A stretch of 64,000 nt of DNA from Thermocatellispora tengchongensis (lineage in GTDB: Bacteria > Actinomycetota > Actinomycetes > Streptosporangiales > Streptosporangiaceae), in assembly GCF_014202315.1 (NCBI RefSeq), contig NZ_JACHGN010000035.1:30388-94387 (forward strand), given 5' to 3'. The position numbers and the translations under genes were made by a program. The first letter of the stretch is position 1. Every line of letters begins with the position of its first letter. The notes beneath the pieces were generated by a model. It saw only the letters and a list, made by a program, of their open reading frames with translations. It was not told where the DNA came from and searched no databases. Below, in pieces: positions 1 to 8,603 of this stretch.

Positions 1-2
1 CC

Positions 3-923
3 GCGGTGCAGCTCGTGACCGGCGACGCCGCCAATGAGAGCATCACGACGGGCGCGCTGGCGGCCAACGCGGTCACCGCCGACAAGCTGGCCGCGGGGGC
101 GGTCGAGGCCGAGCACATCACGGCTGGCGCGGTCGTGGCCGACAAGCTCGCCGCGGTGCTAACGCTGTCCACGAGAGTGGTCGCGGGCAGCGCATCCGGG
201 GCGCGGGTGGAGCTGAACAGCTCGGGCCTGACGGCCTTCAACGCGTCCGGCCAGCAGACGGCAAGCATCTCAGCGTCCACCGGCGCGGTCTCCATTGTCG
301 GCCAGCTCGCATCGGGGGTGACCGGGGCACGCGTCGTGGTCAACCCCGCAGGGGCGGCCAACCCGGAGATTCGCTTCATCCCCGGCAGCGGGACCAACCA
401 GTCGCGGATCTACAGCGACGGTTCCCGCTTCACGGGCGAGGCGACGCTGGTCATGGAGTCCGGCACCAACCAGGCGGGCACCGCGATGTGCCGACTGATC
501 CATGCGGCCGGCTTCTGGCAGGCGGCGATCCTGAACCCATCGAACGGTGAGCAGCGCGGCGGGGTCGTGTCGGTAGTGGAGAACCAGGCGTCGATCGGGT
601 GGGTGCACCCGACGCAGGATGACCAGCTCCTCGTGTTCGACCCGTCCGGGACGTTTCACCGCGGCACGTGGCAGTTCACATCGGCGGAGTCCGGGCTGAT
701 CATGCTTGAGGTGGCGATCACCGGTAACGGCACCTACCACGTCGTGAACCTGGGGTACACGATGCTGACCGTCCCGAAATGCGTGTGGTCGGCGCAGACA
801 ACGGCTCCCGGCCCGGCCCCCACGGACCTGTACATCCACAGCCGCACGCAGAGCACATTGTTCTTCCGCACGGGCACTGCGCCGACGTCCACCCTGCTCA
901 TCGCCCTGTGGGCCTGGCGTTAA
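3..923 (+). CDS. phage tail fibre / receptor-binding protein, C-terminal part (5' end outside window)
   Basis: The reading frame is open to the left edge, so only the last ~306 residues are seen. The segment begins with short repeats of the type A-x-T-A-D-K-L-A-A-G, which are common in trimeric beta-structured tail fibres. It ends in a globular C-terminal domain. This domain is clearly related to the C-terminus of the protein encoded at 1549-4326: both share the pattern E-(I/M)-R-F, G-T-N, F-(T/S)-G-E-A-T, S-G-T-N and a G-(T/K)-W block near the end. The likely role is host receptor recognition at the phage tail tip. It is followed 10 bp later by a small gene with its own ribosome-binding site. 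The family (tail protein) is fairly certain; the receptor is unknown. Confidence 0.75.
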   Translation, partial: AVQLVTGDAANESITTGALAANAVTADKLAAGAVEAEHITAGAVVADKLAAVLTLSTRVVAGSASGARVELNSSGLTAFNASGQQTASISASTGAVSIVGQLASGVTGARVVVNPAGAANPEIRFIPGSGTNQSRIYSDGSRFTGEATLVMESGTNQAGTAMCRLIHAAGFWQAAILNPSNGEQRGGVVSVVENQASIGWVHPTQDDQLLVFDPSGTFHRGTWQFTSAESGLIMLEVAITGNGTYHVVNLGYTMLTVPKCVWSAQTTAPGPAPTDLYIHSRTQSTLFFRTGTAPTSTLLIALWAWR

Positions 924-933
924 GGAGATTCGC

Positions 934-1407
934 ATGCCGGACCAGTGGCAGGTCACCCAGGTCATCGAGACAGGCGACACATCGGGTCGGATCGAGGCGT
1001 GGGAGATCACGATCTCCCGGCCGGCCGATGGGGAGTCGGTGTCGCTATGGCTGCCGAAGATGGCGATCGAGAACACCGCCGTCGCGTACGGCCTGACCTC
1101 GGCCGACGAGGCAATCGACGTGATCCTGCACCAGACGATGCTGCCCATCTACGCCCCGGATGACCAAGAGCCGAACCCATGGCAGGTGGCTGGCGAGCAG
1201 GCCCGCGCCACGGTGCTGGAGCGGGTCGAGCGGTGCAAACGCGATCACGCGACGGTCACGACGGCCGTACCGAAGGGCCGCACGTCGGCCGCGCGGAAGG
1301 CGGCCGACGTCCTCGCGCCGTTGCGCTCGCACGTGCGGATCGACTCGGTGAAGTGCGCGGCCGCCCGGCTGGAGCAGCAGCGGGCGCTTCTGCGGGCGGG
1401 GGCGTGA
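934..1407 (+). CDS. small phage protein following tail fibre (copy 1)
   Basis: 157-residue protein with no family I can name. The start ATG is set by AAGGAG seven bases upstream. The central stretch 'DVILHQTMLPIY' and the following E-R-V-E-R-C-K-R-D helix resemble 'DVILYEPFIP' and the L-E-R-I-K-S-V-K-R-N helix of the protein at 4342-5001. The two therefore look like paralogues, each placed directly after a tail-fibre gene. That position suggests an accessory or assembly role for the fibre, but this is inference. The C-terminal half is rich in Arg, Lys and Ala and predicted helical. Its stop overlaps the ATG of the next gene (ATGA-type), which suggests coupled translation. Confidence 0.65.
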   Translation: MPDQWQVTQVIETGDTSGRIEAWEITISRPADGESVSLWLPKMAIENTAVAYGLTSADEAIDVILHQTMLPIYAPDDQEPNPWQVAGEQARATVLERVERCKRDHATVTTAVPKGRTSAARKAADVLAPLRSHVRIDSVKCAAARLEQQRALLRAGA

Positions 1408-1571
1408 TGCAGGACCTGGTGGTCGAGCCCGGCCGGATCATCACCGTGCTGCGGCGCCGGGTAGAGGAGCTGACCTACGAGAACGCTGTGCTGTCCGCAG
1501 CCGTGGATCAGCAGCGCGAGGAAATCAACGCTCTGAGGGGGGCCAACGGTGCAGGTGATCGTCCCGGGTAG
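1407..1571 (+). CDS. 54-residue coiled-coil phage protein
   Basis: Very short frame that starts inside the stop of the preceding gene (TGATG) and ends inside the first codons of the next. The product is almost entirely one predicted amphipathic helix, with leucines and valines at heptad spacing around 'VLRRRVEELTYENAVLSAA'. The tight overlaps on both sides are typical of compact phage operons and support its being translated. No function can be assigned; a small structural or scaffold peptide is possible. Confidence 0.5.
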   Translation: MQDLVVEPGRIITVLRRRVEELTYENAVLSAAVDQQREEINALRGANGAGDRPG

Positions 1572-4326
1572 GCCCGCGAAGTTCGCGCTGCGCCTGGTCG
1601 CGTACGCGCCGAACGGGCCCAGGTTGGGTGTGCTGCCGCAGCACAACGGGTTCGAGCTGGGCGATCCGCTAAACGATGTGCCGGGCCTCAAGGTGAGCTA
1701 CCCAACGGCCGGCCTAAACGCGGGCGTGCTGGCGGGCCACTGCGAGATCGCGGTGGAGTACGCAGTGGACGGCGGCCCCTGGGCAGAGCCGCCGAACGCG
1801 CGCTTCCTGCGGATCAAGCGCGGAGGCGATGAGATAGACCGGACCGGGGCGCGGTCGTACGACTGCCCCGGCTGGGCATGGATGCTGCGCAAGGTCGTGC
1901 TGTATCCGAACAACGCGCTGGTGGACGGCAAGCGACCGTTCAACGCCGTCAGCCCTGGTGCGATCCTCGCGACGTTCATCCAGGAGGGGCAGGCGCGCGG
2001 CGCGCTGCCCGGCCTGTCGTTCGACTTCTCCGCAGCCCATGACAGCGCGGGGGAGCCCTGGTCGAAGACGCTGACGTTGGCGGTGGAACCCGGCAAGGAC
2101 CTGCTCGCCGTTCTGATCAACCTCGGTGAGCAGGGCGTCATCGACTGGCGGATGCAGGGCCGCAGCCTACAGGTGTTCAATCCCGACACCGTGCTCGGCG
2201 CCGACCGGGCCTCCGGCCCGGCACCGATTGACCTGCGGTTCGGCCGCGACGTGACCGAGGCGCCGGACACAGGCACGCTGGAGGACGCCGCGTCGGCCAT
2301 CCTCATCGGAGGCGAGGCCGGCCTGTCGGTGGAGGCGACGAACCCGGCGGCCGTCGCACCGTGGGGTAGATGGGAGACCTACCAGTCACAGGGCGGGGTG
2401 AAGGACAGCGGTACGGCGCTGCTGCTGGCGCAGAACGCGCTGGAGCGGATCGGCCGAGAGCGGGTGCAGATCACCCGCGGGCTGATGTTCGACGCCGCGC
2501 GGTGGCTGCCGTTCGCGCACTACGAGCCAGGGGACTACCTGCTCGCGCCGGGCGACAGTGCGGTGATGCAGTCGCTTCGCCTGCGGCAGATCACCCTCTC
2601 GATCGACAAGGACGGCTCGATCGGTGGCAACGTCGTCCTCAACGACAGGTTCCTGGAAAGGGAAATCCGCCTGGCCCGCCAGGCGCAGGGCATCCTCGAC
2701 GGCGGGGTGAGCTCGGGCGGTTCGGGTGGAGACCCTGCCCCGGAGACGAACAACCGGACCCCGGCCGCGCCGGAAGGTCTCATCGTTGACCCGGTCGCCT
2801 ACCTGGACGAGAACGGCTTCGCTCGCGGCCAGGTGACCGCGACGTGGGGTGAGGTCGCGGCCGATGTCGCTGGCGTGGCGCTGGACATCGACGGCTATGA
2901 GCTTTTCGCCCGGGTCAACCAGGCGGGCGCGCTGTGGATGCAGATCGCCGTGACCGACGAGACGACGGCGGCGTTCTCCCCGCTGGTGGTCGGCACCGAG
3001 TACGCCTTCAAGGTGCGGGCGACCTCGGCCGGGGTGAAGGGGGAGTTCTCCGAGCAGGTCGTAGCGGTCATCCCCGACGACGTGACGCCGCCGCCGGTCC
3101 CGAGCATGCCGCAGGTGTCCACCCGGCTGGGCGTGATCCACGTCGCGTGGGACGGCCTGGGCGGCGGAGGCGAGCCGATGCCGTCCGACTTCTCCGTGGT
3201 GCGGGTGTGGATGCAGGACCCGCTCGCGCCGGGCGCGGCCGTGGTCGGGCACCTGGACGCGGCCGGGTCAGTGGTGGTGCCGGGCCAGCCGTACGGCGCG
3301 GATCGGGAGTTCTGGCTGACGGCAATCGACCGCAGCGGGAACGAGTCCGCGGCCTCGGCGAGCGCCGTCACCGCGACGCAGCCGGTCGTGGACACTGACC
3401 TGATCGGCCAGGTCATTGATGGTGCCCAACACATCATCGACGGCACAATCCCGGCCAACGCGAAGATCGTAGCAGGGACGATCACAGGCGGGCTGATCCA
3501 GGCCGGGGCGATCCAGGCTGGCCACATCGCGGCCAACGCGGTGACCGCTGACAAGATCGCGGCCGGGACCATCCAGGCTGGCCACATCGCGGCGAACGCG
3601 GTGCAGGCAGACAACATCGCCGCCGGGGCGATCACAGCGACCAAGCTCGCGGCGACAGCGATCGACGGTAAGACCATCACGGGGGCGAACATCCGCACCG
3701 CGGCGACCGGACGGCGCCTGGACCTGCAGCCGCCCGGCGCGACGTTCCCCGAGATGCGGTTCTACCCGACGAACGGCACGAACTACACACGGCTGCGGAC
3801 CCGCGATGACCAGTTCTCGGGCGAGGCGACGTTTGAGATCACCTCGGGCACGAACTCGGGCAGCACCGCGGCGTCGCAGACGACGATCGCCGCCGGGTGG
3901 ATGCAGATGCAGGTCCGCAACGCCTCGCTGAGCGGCGACAACGGCGGGTTGATGGAGCTGGCCGAGGACTACGCGACGTACGGCTACAAGCACACCTCCA
4001 GCGATGAGCAGTACTTCTGGTTCGACAGCAGCGGCAGAACCCGGCACGTGGGCAAGTGGTGGGACTTCACCACCTTGGGGCCGACCGCGGGAATCCTCGC
4101 CGGGTCGCTCACGGTGAGCTCGGGCAACTCTGGTGTGACGATCAGCTACGGCGCGACCATGACCGGAAACATGGGCCCGGTCGCATCCGTGCGCGACGGT
4201 GCGACCAACCCGAACTTCTACTGGTGCGGCACGTCATCCACGCCGTCGTCGTTCCAAATGAGCTGGAGCCAGGGCGGCGGCGTCTACAGCGGCAAGGCCA
4301 TCTACTGGTGGTCGCACAGGCATTGA
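1549..4326 (+). CDS. large minor tail protein / tail-tip receptor-binding protein with FN3 modules
   Basis: 925 residues, GTG start behind GGGGGG within the previous small gene. Residues ~1-390 resemble the baseplate/minor-tail proteins of actinobacterial siphoviruses (for example the 'GARSYDCPGWAWMLRK' block near residues 100-115). After a Gly/Ser linker come two fibronectin-III-like modules (~405-510 and ~515-605, with W-x-E/D, Y-E-L-F and the A-F-K-V-R-A-T pattern). Next are beta-repeats with A-G-x-I-x-A-x-(H/K)-I-A-A-N/G (~620-700). The C-terminal binding domain is homologous to the partial gene at the left edge. It is probably the tail tip that contacts the host surface. Length and modular order fit this family. 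Confidence 0.8.
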   Translation: MQVIVPGRPAKFALRLVAYAPNGPRLGVLPQHNGFELGDPLNDVPGLKVSYPTAGLNAGVLAGHCEIAVEYAVDGGPWAEPPNARFLRIKRGGDEIDRTGARSYDCPGWAWMLRKVVLYPNNALVDGKRPFNAVSPGAILATFIQEGQARGALPGLSFDFSAAHDSAGEPWSKTLTLAVEPGKDLLAVLINLGEQGVIDWRMQGRSLQVFNPDTVLGADRASGPAPIDLRFGRDVTEAPDTGTLEDAASAILIGGEAGLSVEATNPAAVAPWGRWETYQSQGGVKDSGTALLLAQNALERIGRERVQITRGLMFDAARWLPFAHYEPGDYLLAPGDSAVMQSLRLRQITLSIDKDGSIGGNVVLNDRFLEREIRLARQAQGILDGGVSSGGSGGDPAPETNNRTPAAPEGLIVDPVAYLDENGFARGQVTATWGEVAADVAGVALDIDGYELFARVNQAGALWMQIAVTDETTAAFSPLVVGTEYAFKVRATSAGVKGEFSEQVVAVIPDDVTPPPVPSMPQVSTRLGVIHVAWDGLGGGGEPMPSDFSVVRVWMQDPLAPGAAVVGHLDAAGSVVVPGQPYGADREFWLTAIDRSGNESAASASAVTATQPVVDTDLIGQVIDGAQHIIDGTIPANAKIVAGTITGGLIQAGAIQAGHIAANAVTADKIAAGTIQAGHIAANAVQADNIAAGAITATKLAATAIDGKTITGANIRTAATGRRLDLQPPGATFPEMRFYPTNGTNYTRLRTRDDQFSGEATFEITSGTNSGSTAASQTTIAAGWMQMQVRNASLSGDNGGLMELAEDYATYGYKHTSSDEQYFWFDSSGRTRHVGKWWDFTTLGPTAGILAGSLTVSSGNSGVTISYGATMTGNMGPVASVRDGATNPNFYWCGTSSTPSSFQMSWSQGGGVYSGKAIYWWSHRH

Positions 4327-4341
4327 TGAGGAGGTTGCCGC

Positions 4342-5001
4342 GTGGGCGGTAGCGTGACATGGCAGATCTGGGACGCCGAGCTGGCCTACAGCCACACGAG
4401 TCTGACCGATCCAGAGGCTCAGGGACGGCTCGACAACGACGGCGCAGAACCGCTGTGGGGCGTCTACCAGGTCAAGCCTGACCAGATGACGCACATCCAC
4501 GTCTTTCCACACAACACCCTGGAGTGGCGGGCAGCCGAGTACGGCATCGACCACGAGGACATCGGCACCCTCCTGGACGTGATCCTGTACGAACCGTTCA
4601 TCCCGGACCCGCGTGACCCGCTGATGTGGCAGGACCCGGGCGCGCTGCGGGTGGCGGAGGAGACGTGGAACCTGCCGACGTGCTGGACGCCGGGGTGCAG
4701 CGACGAGACGCGCCTGCAGGCGCACTTGGAGCGGATCAAGTCGGTGAAGCGGAACCGGGTGGCGCTGGAGAACGCGCCACAGCAGGACCGGCAGGCGGCG
4801 CTCCAGTTCGTCGGGTCGCAGCGGACGGCTGATCCGGACCCGCTCGCGCCGATCCGCGGCGCCCGACTTGACCCGGTGCGGGTGCAGGGCCGACGCATGG
4901 CGGTGGAGTGGCGGCGGGTCTCGGCCGAGACGCTGCTCGCACCGACCTTCCAGACCAAGCCGCCGGCGACGTTCGTCGGCATGCAGCCGCTGCCGACATG
5001 A
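4342..5001 (+). CDS. small phage protein following tail fibre (copy 2)
   Basis: 219 residues, GTG start with GAGGAGG seven bases upstream. Its N-terminal half is related to the 157-residue product at 934-1407 (shared 'DVIL' helix, proline-rich acidic loop, then a basic helix). It is longer and carries a C-terminal Arg/Pro-rich extension. It lies immediately after the second tail protein and just before a terminator, so it ends this transcription block. Function unknown; a fibre-accessory role is inferred only from repeated placement. Confidence 0.65.
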   Translation: MGGSVTWQIWDAELAYSHTSLTDPEAQGRLDNDGAEPLWGVYQVKPDQMTHIHVFPHNTLEWRAAEYGIDHEDIGTLLDVILYEPFIPDPRDPLMWQDPGALRVAEETWNLPTCWTPGCSDETRLQAHLERIKSVKRNRVALENAPQQDRQAALQFVGSQRTADPDPLAPIRGARLDPVRVQGRRMAVEWRRVSAETLLAPTFQTKPPATFVGMQPLPT

Positions 5002-5021
5002 CGCGGTGTGCTACTGACCAC

Positions 5022-5057
5022 GGCCTCCACGCGCTGGCGTGGGGGCCTTCTCATTTC
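5022..5057 (+). terminator. intrinsic terminator after tail gene block
   Basis: GGCCTCCACGC and GCGTGGGGGCC form an 11-bp stem with one G-U pair around a four-base loop (5022-5047). It is followed by the pyrimidine-rich TTCTCATTTC. It sits 20 bp after the stop of the 219-residue protein. Confidence 0.65.
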
Positions 5058-5068
5058 AAGGGGGTCTT

Positions 5069-5506
5069 GTGACCGAGGTGGCCGAGGGCAACGTGATCCT
5101 CACGGCGGCCGGCGTGATCGTGCTCCTCGCGGCCGCCGCGTCCGCCCTGTACGTGCTGGTCGTGCAGCCGGGCCGGAAGCTGTCCCAGATCGCCGAGAAG
5201 TTCGGCCAGTTCTGGGACGACTGGAACGGGGTGGAGGAACGGCCGGGCGTGCCCGGCCGGGCGGGCGTGATGGTGCGACTGCAGCGCATGGAGGAGCAGT
5301 TGTACGAGAACCACGGCACGAGCCTGCGAGATGCGGTCAACCGCACGGAATCCGCTGTACGCCGGGTGGAGGACGCGCTGGCCGCCCATCTGACGGAACA
5401 CCGCCTGGCGGCCGCGCAGCAGGTCGTCATCAACACCACGGCGGTGCACGCCGACGTCCCTCGCGAGGTCGAGGGCTCCTATGACAACTCCGAGGGGGAG
5501 AGCTGA
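5069..5506 (+). CDS. phage membrane protein with coiled coil (lysis-associated?)
   Basis: 145 residues. The GTG at 5069 was chosen over an upstream in-frame start because AAGGGGG lies four bases before it. One N-terminal membrane segment ('VILTAAGVIVLLAAAASALYV') is followed by a charged helical region with coiled-coil character and a hydrophilic tail. Its stop overlaps the endolysin ATG, so the two are translated together. A single-span protein next to an endolysin could be a holin or an accessory lysis protein, but the protein at 6920-7180 is the better holin candidate. No firm family assignment. Confidence 0.65.
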   Translation: MTEVAEGNVILTAAGVIVLLAAAASALYVLVVQPGRKLSQIAEKFGQFWDDWNGVEERPGVPGRAGVMVRLQRMEEQLYENHGTSLRDAVNRTESAVRRVEDALAAHLTEHRLAAAQQVVINTTAVHADVPREVEGSYDNSEGES

Positions 5507-6480
5507 TGCCGTGGCTGACGCAGCTCGCCGACGTCGCCCGCAAGACGGGCTTCCCGGTGACGGAGGTGGGCGGGTGGAAGGCACGCGGGCACGGGCCGCA
5601 GCCTTCGGTCCAGGGCGTGGTGTGCCACCACACTGCGGGATGGAATGACCGGCACGTCGTGGTGAACGGGCGTCCGGGCCTCTCCGGGCCGCTGTCGCAC
5701 TTCTGGCTGCAGCACACCGGCCGCATCTGGGTCGTTGCCGCGGGGCGGTGCTGGCACAACGCGCCGAGCACGAGCGGGCACCACACCAACTCGTCGGCGC
5801 TGGGTATCGAGGCCGAGAACGACGGCCACAGCCCGTGGCCGAGCGTGCAGCTCGACGCCTACTACGCGCTCTGTGCGGAGCTGTGCCAGGAGTTCGGCCT
5901 GCCCGCGAGCAGGGTGATGGGCCACAAGGAGGTCAACCTTCAAAAGGTGGACCCGCACGGCCTCAACATGTCCACCTTCCGGGCCACCGTCGCCCGGTGC
6001 ATGAAGAACCCCGCAACGATCACCAAGCCACAGCAGGAGGAAGACGTGGCCGAGGTTATCTCTCTGGGAGCCGGTGAGGACCAGGACGTCCCCGCCGATG
6101 GTGCGCTGACGGTGCGCTGGCACACCGAGTGGACCGACGACCCGAACGCGCACAGCCCGGACGGTGCCGCGGTCCTGGCCAGCGGCTCCCGCTGGTGCAT
6201 CATGGACGGCCTGGTGAAGCTCCGCGGCCTGCCCCCGGGCGCGGAGGTGGATATCGCCTGGTCGCGCTACTCGCGGGACGGCAAGACCTTCAAGGACGAC
6301 GCCTGGCGGCTGACGGCCCACGCCGACATCAACGGCCGGGTCGAGGAGAACATCGGCGGCCAGTTCGCGCTCAACACCTACAACCAGCTCCGCCTGCGGG
6401 TGATCAACCCGAGCAAGAGCGTCGCCACGGCGGTCGTCGAGAAGGTCTCGATGGCCAAGATCAGCATGTTCCGCCGCTGA
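5506..6480 (+). CDS. phage endolysin, N-acetylmuramoyl-L-alanine amidase
   Basis: 324 residues. The N-terminal ~165 residues are an amidase_2/PGRP-type domain, which cuts the bond between muramic acid and L-alanine in peptidoglycan. Visible zinc-site elements are the His pair in 'VVCHHTAGW', the His in 'GHKEVNLQKVDP' with the downstream Asp, and the conserved 'LGIEAEN' strand. After a Gln/Glu-rich hinge (~170-180) a second domain of ~145 residues follows, with beta-rich character ('DGLVKLRGLPPGAEVDIAW'); it probably binds the cell wall. The gene is coupled to the preceding membrane protein gene. The enzyme class is confident; the binding specificity is not visible. Confidence 0.9.
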   Translation: MPWLTQLADVARKTGFPVTEVGGWKARGHGPQPSVQGVVCHHTAGWNDRHVVVNGRPGLSGPLSHFWLQHTGRIWVVAAGRCWHNAPSTSGHHTNSSALGIEAENDGHSPWPSVQLDAYYALCAELCQEFGLPASRVMGHKEVNLQKVDPHGLNMSTFRATVARCMKNPATITKPQQEEDVAEVISLGAGEDQDVPADGALTVRWHTEWTDDPNAHSPDGAAVLASGSRWCIMDGLVKLRGLPPGAEVDIAWSRYSRDGKTFKDDAWRLTAHADINGRVEENIGGQFALNTYNQLRLRVINPSKSVATAVVEKVSMAKISMFRR

Positions 6481-6523
6481 TAGCGATCCCGCTAGCGGCC
6501 TGAGCCTCGAAGGAGGAGGCCCC

Positions 6524-6826
6524 ATGTCCACCCCCACCGAGACGACCCCCGCGCCGACGATCGGCCGGATCGTCCACTACAAGCTGAGCGGTCACGACGT
6601 GTCCATGATCGACCTGCACAACATGCAGTCGTACGGCGGTCAGGGCGTCGTCCGTTCCCCCGTCAAGCTCGGCGACGTCTACCCGGCGATCGTCGTGCGG
6701 ACTTTCGAGGGCGCCGAGAAGACCGTCAACCTCCAGGTGCTCCTGGACGGCAACACGAGCTACTGGGCGACGTCGCGGTCCGAGGGGCCGGACCACGGCC
6801 AGTGGTCGTGGCCGCCCCGCGCCTGA
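6524..6826 (+). CDS. conserved small phage protein
   Basis: 100 residues, ATG behind a strong GAAGGAGG. The product begins with a Thr/Pro-rich segment, then a compact region containing 'IGRIVHYKLSG' and 'YPAIVVRTF', and ends in a Trp-rich tail. Such a protein between endolysin and holin is frequent in actinobacteriophage lysis regions, but I know of no function. No membrane segment or signal peptide. Confidence 0.65.
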   Translation: MSTPTETTPAPTIGRIVHYKLSGHDVSMIDLHNMQSYGGQGVVRSPVKLGDVYPAIVVRTFEGAEKTVNLQVLLDGNTSYWATSRSEGPDHGQWSWPPRA

Positions 6827-6919
6827 CGTTCGATTCCCCCCGATTCGTTGGAACCGCGGCGCGCAGTTCCAACACGCGTTGAACCCCCGCCGTGGCGGGC
6901 TGTCCCGAAGGAGGGGCAT

Positions 6920-7180
6920 ATGCACGCAGATCCGCAGCTCGAGTACTCGAAGCCGCCCGTCGAGACCAAGGTCAAGGCGATGACCCTGACCGCTTACCTG
7001 GCCGGTGTGGCCGGTATGGCGGTGCTGCAGGCGGTCGCTACCGACCCGTCGATGATCTCGTTCCTGCCCGACTGGGTGGAGGCGATCACGCTGCCACTGC
7101 TGCCGACCGCGCTGGCGGCCGTGGCCGGCTGGAAGGCCCGGCACACCCCGCGGCCGGACCTCCCGGCCGACCAGCGGTAG
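6920..7180 (+). CDS. holin-like membrane protein
   Basis: 86 residues. The ATG at 6920 is chosen because GAAGGAGG lies five bases upstream; the longer upstream frame has no such site. Two hydrophobic segments ('MTLTAYLAGVAGMAVLQAVA' and 'LPLLPTALAAVAGW') are separated by a short acidic loop, and a charged C-terminal tail follows. This is the layout of actinobacteriophage two-span holins. It is the last gene of the late block, 16 bp before a strong terminator, in the usual place after the endolysin. Confidence 0.7.
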   Translation: MHADPQLEYSKPPVETKVKAMTLTAYLAGVAGMAVLQAVATDPSMISFLPDWVEAITLPLLPTALAAVAGWKARHTPRPDLPADQR

Positions 7181-7196
7181 CTTCTGCCATCATCAG

Positions 7197-7239
7197 AGCG
7201 CCCTGCTCCTCCCGCTCCGGGAGGAGCAGGGCGCTTTCC
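7197..7239 (+). terminator. strong intrinsic terminator closing the phage late region
   Basis: AGCGCCCTGCTCCTCCCG pairs perfectly with its complement around a CTC loop, giving an 18-bp stem (7197-7235), followed by TT and a further T-run. It marks the right end of the rightward phage block. Confidence 0.9.
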
Positions 7240-7372
7240 GCGTTTTCGCAGGTGATCAGTCGTCGTGACGCGCGGCCTCAGCGGGCCGTTCGCGAGCGCT
7301 GTTCAGGCCCCTCTCTGCAGCCGAGGGCGCTAAGGGCGTCTCGCCCTCAGGTCTAACCGGTAGCGTCACGCC

Positions 7373-7468
7373 GTGGAGTGCGGCATCAACCGGCTCAAAC
7401 GCCATCGCGCTGTGGCCACGCGCTACGAGGCCACCGTCCTCGTTGCCGGGATCAACGAATGGCTCTGA
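7373..7468 (+). pseudogene. IS5-family transposase C-terminal remnant
   Basis: A 31-codon frame, starting GTGGAGTGC and ending TGG-CTC-TGA, encodes the typical last residues of an IS5-type DDE transposase ([17 protein letters not shown], then A-T-V-L-V-A-x-I-N-E-W-L). Intact family members have a D-K-L-A-V-R-Y segment between the two parts. Here it is missing, as if one of two nearby R-Y repeats had been deleted. The rest of the element is gone. It lies between the phage block and the lanthipeptide operon, so it marks a rearrangement joint. The stretch 7240-7372 holds no gene that I can see. Confidence 0.7.
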
Positions 7469-8603
7469 CCGACTTCGATACAGGCCCTGGACTCTCTGCG
7501 GACGAGCACAGAACGTTCCTGATCACCATCTCACCGGTTCGAGCCGCTTCGGCTAGATCGGACAGCGCTGAGGCAGGTATCGCCTGAAGCCCGAGCCCGG
7601 AGGAGTGCACAGCCGTAGTGAGGTCGCGCTTCTGGGGGTTGCTGAGGTTCGCTGTGCACCCGTGGTGGCTTAGGACCTCGCGAGCTGCGTATCCGTCTCT
7701 CGATGCCAGGGCTTCACCGGTCACGTGCTCATAGACGCACTTGGCTTGGCTCGGGTCCACGCAAAGATCGGCAACGGTCAAGCCGAGACGGATACGGAAG
7801 AGCGCGTGATCAGGCGTTGGCTCGCTGGCGAGATACTGTTCGATCATGCGAGCCGCATAGTCCGCGACGGGCCCGCCGCAGGAGAGCTGACATACCACCG
7901 CCAGGCATGCTGCGACCTGCTCCTCCCACGGCTCGGTGTGCAGGCCGGCGTCGAGGATTGCGCGTGCGGCTTCTGTGTCGCCTGCGAGGCAGCGAGCGAT
8001 GATGCTGATCTGGCGACCGTCCAGCAGGTGCCTCCCGATGCCCTTGTTCAGCTCGACGTGCGTGACCGCGTCCTGCCATCGGCCTTGGCGGAGCAGAGCG
8101 CGGCTGCCTTCGGACAGGTAGACACCCCACATCCAGCGACGCAGTTCGCGCTGGTCGCCGATGTCGCCGGTGAGGTGGCCGGTCGGTAGTGGCCTGCCCT
8201 CGATGATGGCGTCGGCGTTGGTTGCGAGCGCCTGATGCACGGTGGTGAGCATGGCCCAGGCGGCGTCTGGGGCATCGGCGCGCAGGCGCAGGCGGGCGAG
8301 GTTGACGACCGGTTCGAGCATGTGGTGGGCCTGCCGGGCGGTCAGGCGGGGCGCGTTGCGGTACAGGTTGATGTGTCGCCAGCACCAGCCGTGCGCCAGT
8401 TCGGGTATTCCGCAGTCGCTGGCGATCAGTGCGGCCTTGTTGAGTGCCTGGGCGGCGAGTGGCAGCGGGTCGTCGGCGTGCTCGGCATCTCGTGCGAGAC
8501 GGCTGATCTCGCTGATCCGCTCCTGGAGGGGCGGGCAGGCAGGCCGGGGCCGGGCGATGAGCGGGAACCGGTGGGCGAGGCGTTCAACGTCTGGGTTCAT
8601 CAT
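7452..8603 (-). CDS. helical-repeat (TPR-like) protein of the lanthipeptide operon
   Basis: 383 residues, predicted almost all helical, with A/L-rich helix pairs such as '[20 protein letters not shown]' and '[18 protein letters not shown]' that suggest TPR-like repeats. It is the last gene of the leftward operon, and its ATG lies inside the 3' end of the SpaB_C-type gene. Proteins of this kind are often found beside LanB/LanC genes in actinomycetes, but no activity is established. The stop codon lies within the antisense of the transposase remnant, so the last few residues (R-A-I-R) come from insertion-sequence DNA and the native C-terminus may be lost. Confidence 0.65.
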   Translation of the reverse strand: MMNPDVERLAHRFPLIARPRPACPPLQERISEISRLARDAEHADDPLPLAAQALNKAALIASDCGIPELAHGWCWRHINLYRNAPRLTARQAHHMLEPVVNLARLRLRADAPDAAWAMLTTVHQALATNADAIIEGRPLPTGHLTGDIGDQRELRRWMWGVYLSEGSRALLRQGRWQDAVTHVELNKGIGRHLLDGRQISIIARCLAGDTEAARAILDAGLHTEPWEEQVAACLAVVCQLSCGGPVADYAARMIEQYLASEPTPDHALFRIRLGLTVADLCVDPSQAKCVYEHVTGEALASRDGYAAREVLSHHGCTANLSNPQKRDLTTAVHSSGLGLQAIPASALSDLAEAARTGEMVIRNVLCSSAESPGPVSKSVRAIR

